Below, piece by piece: positions 1-7,320 of a DNA stretch of 64,000 nt. Under the pieces are notes generated by a model, which was not told the DNA's origin, made no database searches, and worked only from the letters and a program-made list of their open reading frames with translations. Source of the DNA: Corynebacterium aurimucosum ATCC 700975. GTDB taxonomy: Bacteria > Actinomycetota > Actinomycetes > Mycobacteriales > Mycobacteriaceae. The translations under genes were made by a program, and so were the position numbers. Each line of letters opens with the position of its first letter. Position 1 is the stretch's first letter. The stretch lies in the NCBI RefSeq assembly GCF_007672725.1, contig NZ_VDTC01000007.1, forward strand, positions 1-64,000. The letters run 5' to 3'.

Positions 1-75
1 CCACTAGACATCCCGTCCAAAAACATCCTGGACTCCGTGTCCAAAAAGTCGCTAGACATCACAATCGTGGCCTAG
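1..75 (+). CDS. C-terminal end of a protein cut by the window edge
   Basis: An open frame runs from the first base to a TAG at 73-75 and encodes 24 residues ending in SLDITIVA. The rest lies outside the window. The ending resembles the last beta strand of PP2C-type phosphatases (D-[ND]-[IVM]-T-[IV]-V-V), and the next gene is an FHA protein, which would fit a phosphorylation-signalling locus. The fragment is too short to prove that it is a real gene end. Confidence 0.3.
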   Translation, partial: PLDIPSKNILDSVSKKSLDITIVA

Positions 76-209
76 CGCCAGCTGAACTGGGCTGTGGCTT
101 ACCACGCCGAGACATAGTGAGAGCCGCTACACTGAAGGACACTGTTTGAAAGCGCCTTGCCGGCATACACGGCGAAGAGCGCGAGTTGTCTAGCCCTACG
201 GAGGTGTCC

Positions 210-890
210 ATGAGCCAGCAACAACCACGCCCGCCGCAGAACACGCCGCGGGGGCCTAGGCTGCGCATCGATGACCTGATCGGCGGCGTGAAGGTTATAT
301 CCCCGGGTGAGGAAGTCATCGTCGGCCGTGCCGGTGACTTTCGGGTGGGTGAGGAGGACCTCAGCCTGCACCGCCAGCTCTTCCAGCTGTGGTATGGCGG
401 CCAGGGGTGGATGATCTGCAACGTGGGCAGTCACATCCCACTGCGCATAGAGCTGCGCGGGGTCAAAGGATTTTCGCGCATTGATCTCGGCCCCCGCTCT
501 GTCGCGGCGGTACCCCCAGGGCCATCGAGGGTTACCTTTGAGACGCCAGAATGCCCCTACGAGCTGTATATCGACGTAGAAAACAGCAACTATTCGCGCC
601 GTACCAAGCGCGAGCAGGACGTTGATGAAGAGCGCACACGCACCCGTCACGTGCCCAATGATGAGCAAGAAGAGCTGCTGCGCCAGCTAGCCAGCTACCT
701 CAAGAAGCCGGGCTCCACCGACGCCGATATCCCCTCGGTGCGCGACATTGCTGAGGCGCTGGGGTGGACCGAAAAGAAGACGAACCACAAGATGGATCGC
801 CTCGTCGATAACCTCCGCGCTGACGGCGAAAAGGCCTACAAGCCTTATAAGACCTTCTTGGCGCACTACGCCATTCGACACGGCCGCTAG
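210..890 (+). CDS. FHA-domain protein with C-terminal helix-turn-helix
   Basis: A 226-residue soluble protein. Roughly residues 20-125 form an FHA-like fold with a GR turn (VGRAGDF), an S-L-H-R segment and an N-x-G-S segment, the positions that contact phosphothreonine in FHA domains. After a charged linker (about 130-155), residues 155-226 look like a winged helix (SVRDIAEALGWTEKKTNHKMDRL). The ATG at 210 is preferred over an upstream TTG at 186 because GGAG at 200-203 sits six bases before it. It likely reads a phosphorylated partner and may bind DNA, but no target is visible. It is convergent with amtR; the two stop codons share the palindrome CTAG at 887-890. Confidence 0.75.
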   Translation: MSQQQPRPPQNTPRGPRLRIDDLIGGVKVISPGEEVIVGRAGDFRVGEEDLSLHRQLFQLWYGGQGWMICNVGSHIPLRIELRGVKGFSRIDLGPRSVAAVPPGPSRVTFETPECPYELYIDVENSNYSRRTKREQDVDEERTRTRHVPNDEQEELLRQLASYLKKPGSTDADIPSVRDIAEALGWTEKKTNHKMDRLVDNLRADGEKAYKPYKTFLAHYAIRHGR

Positions 891-1603
891 CGGGCCGACC
901 TCTTGCGGTCCGCGGCGGCCGCGGCGGCGGAAGAAATAGAGTCGTTGCGGTTCTTGAGCAGCTCCAGGGTGGTCGCCTCAGCATCGTCGGGAGGGGTGGC
1001 GCCGAGGACTGCTAGGGCGGCGTCGGCAAGCATGGCGGACTGCTCCGGCACGCGCTGCGAGGCATCAAACGGTGCGTTGCCATCATTGGGACGCATTTCA
1101 ATGACGGAGAGCGCGATGTGGAAGGGGAGCTCGATGCGCGGATCGTCCGCGCCCACAATTCCTGCGGCGGCAGTACGGAAGTGATCCTTGAGGCGGTCGC
1201 GCTGCTCGTGATATTCACCGAACTCGGGGGAATTAGCCACCGGCAGCTGATAAAGGCGGCCGACGTTCCACGCCGAGGTCAAAAGCAGGCGAGATTCGGC
1301 TGCTACCAGTGACCACAGGCGCTGCGCCGGCGCGGCATCGGAGGCCGCAAGCTCATCCGCGAGCTCCAGCGAGGGCTCGATGGTGGAATTCAGCAGGGTG
1401 AGGAAGATATCGGTCTTCGAAGGAAAGTGATAGTACAGCGAAGCCTGACGGATGCCGACGGCATCAGCAATTTGGTGCGTGGAAGTTGTAGCAAAACCCT
1501 GGGTGGTAAAAAGCTCGGATGAGGCATCCAGGATTTCTTCGCGCGCGGTGTTACCCCGGCGGCGTGGGCTATTCTTCCGTGGCCTGCCAACGCTACCTGC
1601 CAT
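887..1603 (-). CDS. amtR: TetR-family nitrogen-control repressor AmtR
   Basis: A 238-residue TetR regulator. The N-terminus (MAGSVGRPRK), the helix-turn-helix with GFATTSTHQIADAVGIRQAS at about residues 36-55 and the following YYHFPSKT are nearly those of C. glutamicum AmtR, which represses nitrogen-assimilation genes and is released by adenylylated GlnK. Ligand-domain segments such as WNVGRLYQLP and ELPFHIALSVIEMR also match. The C-terminus carries an extra alanine- and basic-rich tail. A degenerate nucleotidyltransferase-like gene lies directly upstream on the same strand, and AmtR is followed by the convergent FHA gene. I see no perfect AmtR box in its own upstream spacer. Confidence 0.93.
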   Translation of the reverse strand: MAGSVGRPRKNSPRRRGNTAREEILDASSELFTTQGFATTSTHQIADAVGIRQASLYYHFPSKTDIFLTLLNSTIEPSLELADELAASDAAPAQRLWSLVAAESRLLLTSAWNVGRLYQLPVANSPEFGEYHEQRDRLKDHFRTAAAGIVGADDPRIELPFHIALSVIEMRPNDGNAPFDASQRVPEQSAMLADAALAVLGATPPDDAEATTLELLKNRNDSISSAAAAAADRKRSAR

Positions 1604-1691
1604 GAGGCGGACTCCCTTCGATAATGTTCATGTAATAACTGACGGCAAATCAGTAATCGTACACTCCGCCGCAAACGGCGATTGCTAAAGC

Positions 1692-2486
1692 TCAGCTTTC
1701 ACTACTGCTAACCACATTACCGTGCCGAATCATGATGGATTCAAAGGCAGCGGAGACTGTGCGGCACGCCGATCCATAGGCGGTGCGGTCCAGTGGAGGC
1801 AGATCCCCGAGCACGACACTGTGCTGGACGACGCCCTCGTACCACCGCCCCAACTCCAGCGCGATGCCCGTGCCCCAAGCGAGACTCAGGCCCTCCGCCT
1901 CCGCGGTGGTGAGCAGCTCACGCTCCACGCCGATGGCAAGACGGTCTTGGGTGGGGCGGGGCGCTGGTGCTGCCCAACGCGCGATGGCAGAAATGGGCGC
2001 CAGCAAAGAAAAACGAATGGACACATCGGCTAAACGATCGGGAAGCCCATCCACGAGCTTGAGCGGTGCTGGGCGCTGTGACACAGCCTCGGCGTAGAGC
2101 TCCTCCTCGCCGCCAGACCCCAGTGGGCGGCCAGCATCGGCACGGGTTGATGCGCAATCCTGTACCGCGCCGCAGGTCAAACCGGCCTCGGTGATGACCT
2201 TCGCTAGCTGTTCGTCAGTGCCTAACCACGTGATGGGTAGTGAGGGGAGGAGGTCGCCGCGGGCAGCGGCGCCGGTGAGGCGAACCGGGCTGGCGAGGCC
2301 TGGAGAACGGACGATGTCCGTGACCACGCGAGAAAACCACGCAGCGAGTTCCACACCGTCTCCCCGGTGGGCAGTTGCGTTGCGCACCAAATCCTGCGCT
2401 TCTTCTAGCAAGCCGCGTGCATGGGCGGGGGACTGGCAGTGGGTAGCGAGTTCGCTGAGGTCTGTGAGTGATTCGTGCAGTGGCAT
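1692..2486 (-). CDS. Degenerate DUF294-type nucleotidyltransferase-like protein
   Basis: A 264-residue protein. The order of elements matches the DUF294 nucleotidyltransferase fold followed by its substrate-binding helical domain (DUF294_C), relatives of the GlnD uridylyltransferase head: WFSRVVTDIV, then GAAARGDLLPSLPITWLG where active enzymes have GS-x-G-R-x(n)-D-x-D, then a CDVMAS-like segment, and a C-terminal part RLADVSIRFSLLAPISAIARW. The catalytic aspartate pair is absent, so transferase activity is unlikely. It lies 88 bases upstream of amtR on the same strand, and the C. glutamicum locus has a hypothetical gene in the same place. A regulatory role near nitrogen control is an inference only. 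Confidence 0.55.
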   Translation of the reverse strand: MPLHESLTDLSELATHCQSPAHARGLLEEAQDLVRNATAHRGDGVELAAWFSRVVTDIVRSPGLASPVRLTGAAARGDLLPSLPITWLGTDEQLAKVITEAGLTCGAVQDCASTRADAGRPLGSGGEEELYAEAVSQRPAPLKLVDGLPDRLADVSIRFSLLAPISAIARWAAPAPRPTQDRLAIGVERELLTTAEAEGLSLAWGTGIALELGRWYEGVVQHSVVLGDLPPLDRTAYGSACRTVSAAFESIMIRHGNVVSSSES

Positions 2487-2606
2487 AAAGGCTTAAGTTC
2501 CCTTTCCATCAGGGGCGTTCTAACCCTTCAATGTAGCACTCGGGGGTGCCAGCTCTGGCTAAGACAGGTGCGGTGCACGATCTCCAAGAGGACAGCGGAA
2601 AACGAA

Positions 2607-2652
2607 AGCCGCCGCCTACCATGCCCCTTAAACGGGGAGGTAGGCGGCGGCT
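2607..2652 (-). terminator. Strong terminator after the rpsR operon
   Basis: A perfect 14-bp stem, AGCCGCCGCCTACC (2607-2620) with GGTAGGCGGCGGCT (2639-2652), around an 18-base loop that itself holds CCCC/GGGG. Read on the minus strand it lies 75 bases past the rpsR stop and is followed by a T-rich stretch. It separates the ribosomal operon from the DUF294-like gene. Confidence 0.85.
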
Positions 2653-2726
2653 TAAAAGCTCTTTTGTCCTGTCCTAGTGAGTCACGAGTACAGCGGCAAA
2701 AGTGCGCTGTTGAAACCAGCTAGTGT

Positions 2727-2981
2727 TTAGCGGGACGTGAACGGCAGGAGAGCCATTTCGCGAGCGTTCTTGACGGCAGTAGCAACCTGGCGCTGCTGCT
2801 GCGGGGTCAGACCGGTGACGCGACGGGAGCGGATCTTGCCACGATCGGAGATGAACAGACGCAGGGTCTTGATCTCCTTGTAGTCAACCTTCTCAATGCC
2901 CTCGGCCTTGAGCGGGTTCTTCTTCGGGCGACGGGTCTGCTCCATACGGAACTTCTTGTGATTATTACGCTTGACAGCCAT
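2727..2981 (-). CDS. rpsR: 30S ribosomal protein S18
   Basis: An 84-residue small-subunit protein that binds with S6 on the platform. Recognised from the basic N-terminus, the [18 protein letters not shown] core and [21 protein letters not shown], the S18 signature. It has no cysteine. It is the last gene of the minus-strand operon rpmB-rpmG-rpsN-rpsR, 15 bases after rpsN and ahead of a strong terminator. The same gene order occurs in C. glutamicum and in the Zur-controlled rpmB2-rpmG1-rpsN2-rpsR2 operon of M. tuberculosis. Confidence 0.97.
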   Translation of the reverse strand: MAVKRNNHKKFRMEQTRRPKKNPLKAEGIEKVDYKEIKTLRLFISDRGKIRSRRVTGLTPQQQRQVATAVKNAREMALLPFTSR

Positions 2982-2996
2982 TGTATGGGTACCCCT

Positions 2997-3302
2997 TTAC
3001 CAGCTGGACTTGCGAACGCCCGGCAGCTCACCACGGTGAGCCATGCCGCGCATACGGACACGGGACAGACCGAACTTGCGGAGGTAACCGCGCGGACGTC
3101 CATCGGCGGAGTCGCGGTTACGGACGCGGACGCGAGCGGCGTCGCGCGGCTGACGGTTCAGCTCGAACTGCGCCTCGAGGCGCTCTTCGTCCGGGGTGTT
3201 CGGGTTCTTGATGATTGCCTTGAGCTCAGCGCGACGCTCCGCGTAGCGGGCGACGATTTCCTTGCGCTGCTCGTTCTTGGCGATCTTTGACTTCTTAGCC
3301 AT
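2997..3302 (-). CDS. rpsN: 30S ribosomal protein S14, zinc-independent long form
   Basis: A 101-residue S14 of the long (C-minus) type: it starts [14 protein letters not shown] and ends [16 protein letters not shown], with no CxxC pair where the short zinc-binding form has its ribbon. S14 sits in the head of the 30S subunit. It follows rpmG by three bases, so the genes are probably translationally coupled. In mycobacteria this form replaces the zinc-binding S14 during zinc shortage; whether this genome also carries a zinc form cannot be seen here. Confidence 0.97.
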   Translation of the reverse strand: MAKKSKIAKNEQRKEIVARYAERRAELKAIIKNPNTPDEERLEAQFELNRQPRDAARVRVRNRDSADGRPRGYLRKFGLSRVRMRGMAHRGELPGVRKSSW

Positions 3303-3305
3303 AAA

Positions 3306-3470
3306 TTATCGCTCCTCGCGGAATTCGACGTGCTTGCGGACGATCGGATCGAACTTCTTCAAGGTGATGCGATCCGGGTTGTTGCGCTTGTTCTTACGGG
3401 TCACGTAGGTGTAACCGGTGCCCGCAGTGGACTTCAGTTTGATGATTGGACGGATGTCATTACGTGCCAT
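3306..3470 (-). CDS. rpmG: 50S ribosomal protein L33, cysteine-free
   Basis: A 54-residue protein beginning [19 protein letters not shown] and ending [10 protein letters not shown], with the Y-x-T-[RK]-K-N-[KR]-R core of L33. No cysteines are present, so this is the zinc-independent version. The ATG at 3468-3470 lies two bases after the rpmB stop region, and the TAA at 3306-3308 lies three bases before rpsN, so it is embedded in the operon. Confidence 0.95.
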
Positions 3471-3472
3471 CT

Positions 3473-3709
3473 TTAGATCTTCTCCCCACGTGCGCGAATC
3501 TTGGCCACGACGGACTCGATGCCGTCACGGTCGATGATCTTCATGCCCTTGGTGGAAACATTCAGGGTGATGGTACGGCCCTCAGAGGGCAGGTAGTACC
3601 GACGACGCTGCACGTTGGGGTTCCAACGGCGCGAGGTGCGGCGGTGCGAGTGCGAGACCTGCTTGCCGAATTCCGGCTTGCGGCCCGTTACCTGGCAAAT
3701 AGCCGACAT
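3473..3709 (-). CDS. rpmB: 50S ribosomal protein L28
   Basis: A 78-residue L28: [25 protein letters not shown] is followed by RRWNPNVQ and the [13 protein letters not shown] segment. A single cysteine is present rather than the four of the zinc-binding form. It is the first gene of the minus-strand operon rpmB-rpmG-rpsN-rpsR. The promoter must lie in the 474-base divergent spacer shared with the L31 gene, but I cannot place it with confidence. Confidence 0.96.
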
Positions 3710-4183
3710 GGGTCTTCTTTCTCCTAGCCGCCCACATCGAAAGCGACTAACGGAGTGCCTATATCCGCGGTGAGGCGCGGCGCTCTAAAAAGTGAGGTTG
3801 AGCAGGAGGCTTAATCCGTTGAACACCAGTTGATGGGGCGTAAAACGATTACTTTGACAACAGCAAGGGGAAATCTTACATGCCGCGGCCTGTAGAACCT
3901 AATCACCGCTGTCGTGCAACCCGGCTTTGATACCTATTATCCAAGCGCCATTTCCGTCGAAGGTGCTGGCGGGGTGATTGTTTTCGCTTGCCGTTGCGTT
4001 GCTCTGAGGAGTATGAACTGCGGCGATTTCGATTTTGATGCCTGCGGCCTGTAGGATGTTTCAAGTTGTCGGCGCGAGCCGCACGTTTGTAAGTATAGAG
4101 ACCCAACTCGGGCACGATCCTTTCACGCTCTCACGCGTCACGGAAGGAACCGACCCGTAGTTCAACCCTGAGGGAATCGACAT
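3710..4183 (+). other. 474-base divergent spacer between ribosomal operons
   Basis: No convincing gene. It must hold the divergent promoters for rpmB (minus) and the type-B L31 gene (plus). Two similar segments carry GCGGCCTGTAG (near 3886 and 4045). The plus side ends in an A+G-rich stretch before CATATG. I looked for a Zur-type AT-rich palindrome and found no clear one. Confidence 0.4.
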
Positions 4184-4453
4184 ATGAAGAAAGACATCCA
4201 CCCGGATTACCACCCGGTGGTCTTCAAGGACGCCGGTACCGGCCACTCCTTCCTGACCAAGTCCACCGCTACCTCCGAGCGCACCGTTGAGTGGGAAGAC
4301 GGCAACGAGTACCCGCTCATCGTCGTCGACGTGACCGCTGAGTCCCACCCGTTCTGGACCGGTGCGCAGCGCGTTATGGATACCGCTGGCCGCGTTGAGA
4401 AGTTCAACCAGCGCTTCGGTGCAATGGCTCGCCGCAAGAAGAAGAACGCGTAA
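4184..4453 (+). CDS. rpmE2: 50S ribosomal protein L31, type B (zinc-independent)
   Basis: An 89-residue L31 of type [21 protein letters not shown], then [23 protein letters not shown], then [10 protein letters not shown] and a basic tail RRKKKNA. It lacks the CxxC pairs of the zinc-binding L31. It forms a two-gene operon with rpmF (15-base gap containing AAGGAGGA). Type B L31 is the paralogue that substitutes when zinc is scarce, which fits the cysteine-poor character of the divergent operon. Confidence 0.96.
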   Translation: MKKDIHPDYHPVVFKDAGTGHSFLTKSTATSERTVEWEDGNEYPLIVVDVTAESHPFWTGAQRVMDTAGRVEKFNQRFGAMARRKKKNA

Positions 4454-4468
4454 GGAGGATAGGAAAAG

Positions 4469-4642
4469 ATGGCAACTCCTAAGTTTAAGAAGTCCCGCGC
4501 GAACACCCACTCTCGCCGTTCCCAGTGGAAGGCTGACAATGTCGCCCTCCAGGAAGTCACCATCGACGGTCAGACCGTGCGCATCCCGCGCCGCCTGGTC
4601 AAGGCTGCAAAGCTCGGCCTGGTTGACGTCGAGCAGTTCTAA
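4469..4642 (+). CDS. rpmF: 50S ribosomal protein L32
   Basis: A 57-residue protein starting [20 protein letters not shown], the L32 hallmark, and ending LGLVDVEQF. It has no cysteines, unlike zinc-ribbon L32 proteins. The ATG at 4469 follows AAGGAGGA at 4452-4459. A perfect hairpin terminator begins 30 bases after its stop. Confidence 0.95.
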   Translation: MATPKFKKSRANTHSRRSQWKADNVALQEVTIDGQTVRIPRRLVKAAKLGLVDVEQF

Positions 4643-4671
4643 GGCCTCTCAGGTCTTCAGTCTGTGACTGT

Positions 4672-4715
4672 AGCCCCGAAGATTCACCGCTTTGAGTGAA
4701 TCTTCGGGGCTTTTG
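4672..4715 (+). terminator. Terminator after rpmE2-rpmF
   Basis: A perfect 16-bp stem, AGCCCCGAAGATTCAC (4672-4687) with GTGAATCTTCGGGGCT (4696-4711), an eight-base loop and a TTTT run at 4711-4714. A textbook intrinsic terminator. Confidence 0.93.
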
Positions 4716-4856
4716 TCGTGCGCATGTAGTGCGCGCTCGCAGCGCTCCATGATTGCTAAGGCGTGGGCCGCCGAGGCGGCCTTGAATTTTTTGGGGGAAA
4801 TTAGCGGCCTAAGGGGGTATAAGGGGGCGAAAGAATGTGGCCTACTTCGTGAAAAC

Positions 4857-4875
4857 GTCCTAGATAGGACATAAT
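4857..4875 (+). promoter_or_regulatory. Palindrome abutting the cgtR2 -10 box
   Basis: GTCCTA-GA-TAGGAC (4857-4870) is a perfect inverted repeat directly joined to CATAAT (4870-4875), a good actinobacterial -10 element. Transcription would start at about 4882-4883, which makes the cgtR2 mRNA leaderless. A factor on the palindrome would cover the -10 region. Two GGGGG blocks separated by TATAA (4813-4826) lie further upstream. Confidence 0.5.
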
Positions 4876-4882
4876 TGAGATT

Positions 4883-5581
4883 ATGAAGATTCTTGTCGTG
4901 GATGACGAGCAGGCCGTACGTGAATCGCTTCGGCGCTCCCTGAAGTTTAATGGCTACGAGGTTGTGTTGGCCGCCGATGGCGTTCAGGCTGTCGAGATGG
5001 TTCACAGTGATAACCCCGAGCTACTGATCCTCGATGTGATGATGCCGAACATGGACGGCCTTGAAGTCTGCCGCACCCTGCGCAGCGAAGGCTGGGACCG
5101 CCCCATTCTCGTGCTGACGGCTCGTGATGGCGTGTCCGATCGCGTTGCAGGTCTCGATGCTGGCGCCGACGATTACCTGCCCAAGCCATTCGCTCTGGAG
5201 GAGCTTTTGGCTCGCGTGCGTTCGTTGGTTCGGCGTGCCGCCGCGGACTCCATCGGGACGAAGCAGCCGGTTGAGACGCAGCTAAGCTTCGAGGACCTCA
5301 AGCTTGATGCAGATACGCGTGAAGTTACTCGCGGCGACCGTCCAATTTCCCTGACCCGCACCGAGTTTGCGCTCTTGCGCTTGTTGATGGAGAACCCCCG
5401 CAAGGTTCTCTCCCGCAACACCATCTTGGAAGAAGTGTGGGGCTATGATTTCCCCACCTCCGGAAATGCGCTTGAAGTGTATATTGGCTATCTCCGCAAA
5501 AAGACCGAGGAGAATGGTGAGCCGCGTCTTATCCACACCGTGCGCGGTGTTGGCTATGTCATGAGGGAGGCTATCGCGTGA
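4883..5581 (+). CDS. cgtR2: OmpR-family response regulator CgtR2 (MprA-like)
   Basis: A 232-residue regulator. The receiver domain (1-120) has the acidic pair DD at 8-9, phospho-acceptor in [13 protein letters not shown] and the switch lysine in LPKPF. The C-terminal winged helix (about 135-228) shows [16 protein letters not shown] and the recognition segment ending [11 protein letters not shown]. Gene order (regulator, kinase, HtrA protease, moaB, mscL) is that of mprA-mprB-pepD-moaB2-mscL in M. tuberculosis and cgtR2-cgtS2 in C. glutamicum, an envelope-stress system. It overlaps the kinase gene by four bases. Confidence 0.92.
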   Translation: MKILVVDDEQAVRESLRRSLKFNGYEVVLAADGVQAVEMVHSDNPELLILDVMMPNMDGLEVCRTLRSEGWDRPILVLTARDGVSDRVAGLDAGADDYLPKPFALEELLARVRSLVRRAAADSIGTKQPVETQLSFEDLKLDADTREVTRGDRPISLTRTEFALLRLLMENPRKVLSRNTILEEVWGYDFPTSGNALEVYIGYLRKKTEENGEPRLIHTVRGVGYVMREAIA

Positions 5582-7188
5582 TTTTGCGGAGGCCCGCGCC
5601 TGATGCGGTGCCTTCTGAAGACCTGGATACCACTGCGTGGTTAGGCCGCTCAGGCCGACGCGGCTGGGCTTCACGGGCGCCGCTTCGGTGGCGCCTTTCT
5701 TTGGTTACCGGCGTTGTTGTCGCCTTCTCCGTGGCAGTGATGACGTTTGTGACCTATTGGCTTGTCGCGGCGTCGATGACGGCGAGCGTCGATAAGCAGC
5801 TTATTCAGCAAGCCGACGTACTCATACAGCAGGCGCAGGATCCGGCCTTCGTGGAGAACATCGACCAGGAAATTTCCTCATTCAAGCTCTATAACCCCTC
5901 GACTCGAATCTCAATCTCCCCACCGTCGGTGGCGTTTGCATTTGGTGACGCACTGCCCGTGGGCGGCGATTTTAAGCCCGACGGGGACACTATGGAAAGC
6001 TCCATCCGTACTTTGGGCGGGGAGCGCGTGCTGGCTAAGCATGAGGACGGCGGGACCACGGTAGTCCTGGCTAAGGACCTAGGACCGACCGAGGAAATCG
6101 TTTCCGCGGTGGGCTCGGCTCTGCTCATCATCGTGGCGTTCGGCGTGCTGCTTTCCGTTTTTGCGGGAATGGTGGTGTCCAAGACCGGCATGGAACCCAT
6201 CGCACGCCTCAAGCGCGCGGTAGATTATGTGACGCAGACTAATGACTTGCGGCGGATTGCGGTGGAGAGCAATGACGAGATGTCGCAGCTGACGGTGTCC
6301 TTCAACCGAATGTTGTCTGCCCTGCAGCATGCGCGCGTGCAGCAATCGCAGTTCGTGGCAGATGCCGGCCACGAGTTGAAGACGCCGCTAACTTCCATGC
6401 GTACCAATATCGAGCTGCTCATGATGCTGAATAAATCCGGCGGCGGATTCGGCATCAGTGAGGAAGATCGTCGCGACTTGGAAGACGACGTGATGGCGCA
6501 GATGTCGGAGTTGTCGACCCTGATCGGTGATCTCGTGGACTTGGCACGCGAAGATGCCACTGAGAAGGAACCGGAACCGGTCGAGCTGCACGAGGTCCTG
6601 GAGAATTCCCTTAATCGTGCCAAGCGCCGGCGCCCTGACGTGGACTTCCGCGTGAGGTTTATTCCGTGGATGTTGGATGGTGACCCATTTGCTTTGGGGC
6701 GTGCCACGCTCAATCTCATGGATAACGCCGCGAAGTGGTCGCCGCCGACGGGTACCGTGCGCGTGTCCATGCGGCAAGTGGCAGAGGACAAGGTGTGCCT
6801 GCGTGTGGATGACTCGGGTCCCGGTATCGCGCCCGAGGAGCGCGACAAGGTGTTCGAGCGTTTCTACCGTTCGGCCGAAGCTCGTGCAATGCCTGGTTCC
6901 GGATTGGGCTTGGCCATCGTGAAATCCGTCGTTGAGCGGCACAATGGAGAGATCACCATTAAGGATTCCGCGGACGGTGGAACACGCATGGAGGTTATCC
7001 TGCCGGGGCATCCCACCGAGGGGGATGCCATGGTGGATGGACTGGAAGAAATTCCGAACGAGTTTCAGCCAGAATCCTTCGATGCGCAAGAAGCAGAGGA
7101 GACATCTCAGGAGCCAGCCGAGGAGCACTCGGAGAACCCACACGACCGGGGGCATATCTTTGCAGAGCGGTGGTTTAACCAAAGCTAG
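5578..7188 (+). CDS. cgtS2: Sensor histidine kinase CgtS2 (MprB-like)
   Basis: A 536-residue membrane kinase starting with GTG inside the regulator stop. Transmembrane segments at about 43-65 and 174-196 bracket an extracytoplasmic sensor of about 110 residues. HAMP follows, then the HisKA box [15 protein letters not shown] with the phospho-histidine near residue 264, and the HATPase boxes [15 protein letters not shown] and [11 protein letters not shown]-terminal acidic tail of about 50 residues (rich in E, ending ERWFNQS) extends past the catalytic domain and is unusual. It should phosphorylate CgtR2 in response to envelope stress. Confidence 0.92.
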   Translation: MILRRPAPDAVPSEDLDTTAWLGRSGRRGWASRAPLRWRLSLVTGVVVAFSVAVMTFVTYWLVAASMTASVDKQLIQQADVLIQQAQDPAFVENIDQEISSFKLYNPSTRISISPPSVAFAFGDALPVGGDFKPDGDTMESSIRTLGGERVLAKHEDGGTTVVLAKDLGPTEEIVSAVGSALLIIVAFGVLLSVFAGMVVSKTGMEPIARLKRAVDYVTQTNDLRRIAVESNDEMSQLTVSFNRMLSALQHARVQQSQFVADAGHELKTPLTSMRTNIELLMMLNKSGGGFGISEEDRRDLEDDVMAQMSELSTLIGDLVDLAREDATEKEPEPVELHEVLENSLNRAKRRRPDVDFRVRFIPWMLDGDPFALGRATLNLMDNAAKWSPPTGTVRVSMRQVAEDKVCLRVDDSGPGIAPEERDKVFERFYRSAEARAMPGSGLGLAIVKSVVERHNGEITIKDSADGGTRMEVILPGHPTEGDAMVDGLEEIPNEFQPESFDAQEAEETSQEPAEEHSENPHDRGHIFAERWFNQS

Positions 7189-7320
7189 TCTTCCAAGTAT
7201 CGCACCAGTTCAGAGCGTACAGGAAATGTACAGCTTTTCCTAGCACACTGGCAGAGCAGAGACAGATACACCCCAGCGCGATGGTGCACACTACCTGACA
7301 TGAATATGAGGAATTCGAAC

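Noticed and set aside
3880-4060. Repeated GCGGCCTGTAG in the divergent ribosomal-gene spacer
   Set aside because: Only 11 bases are shared, with unlike surroundings; too short to call a repeat.
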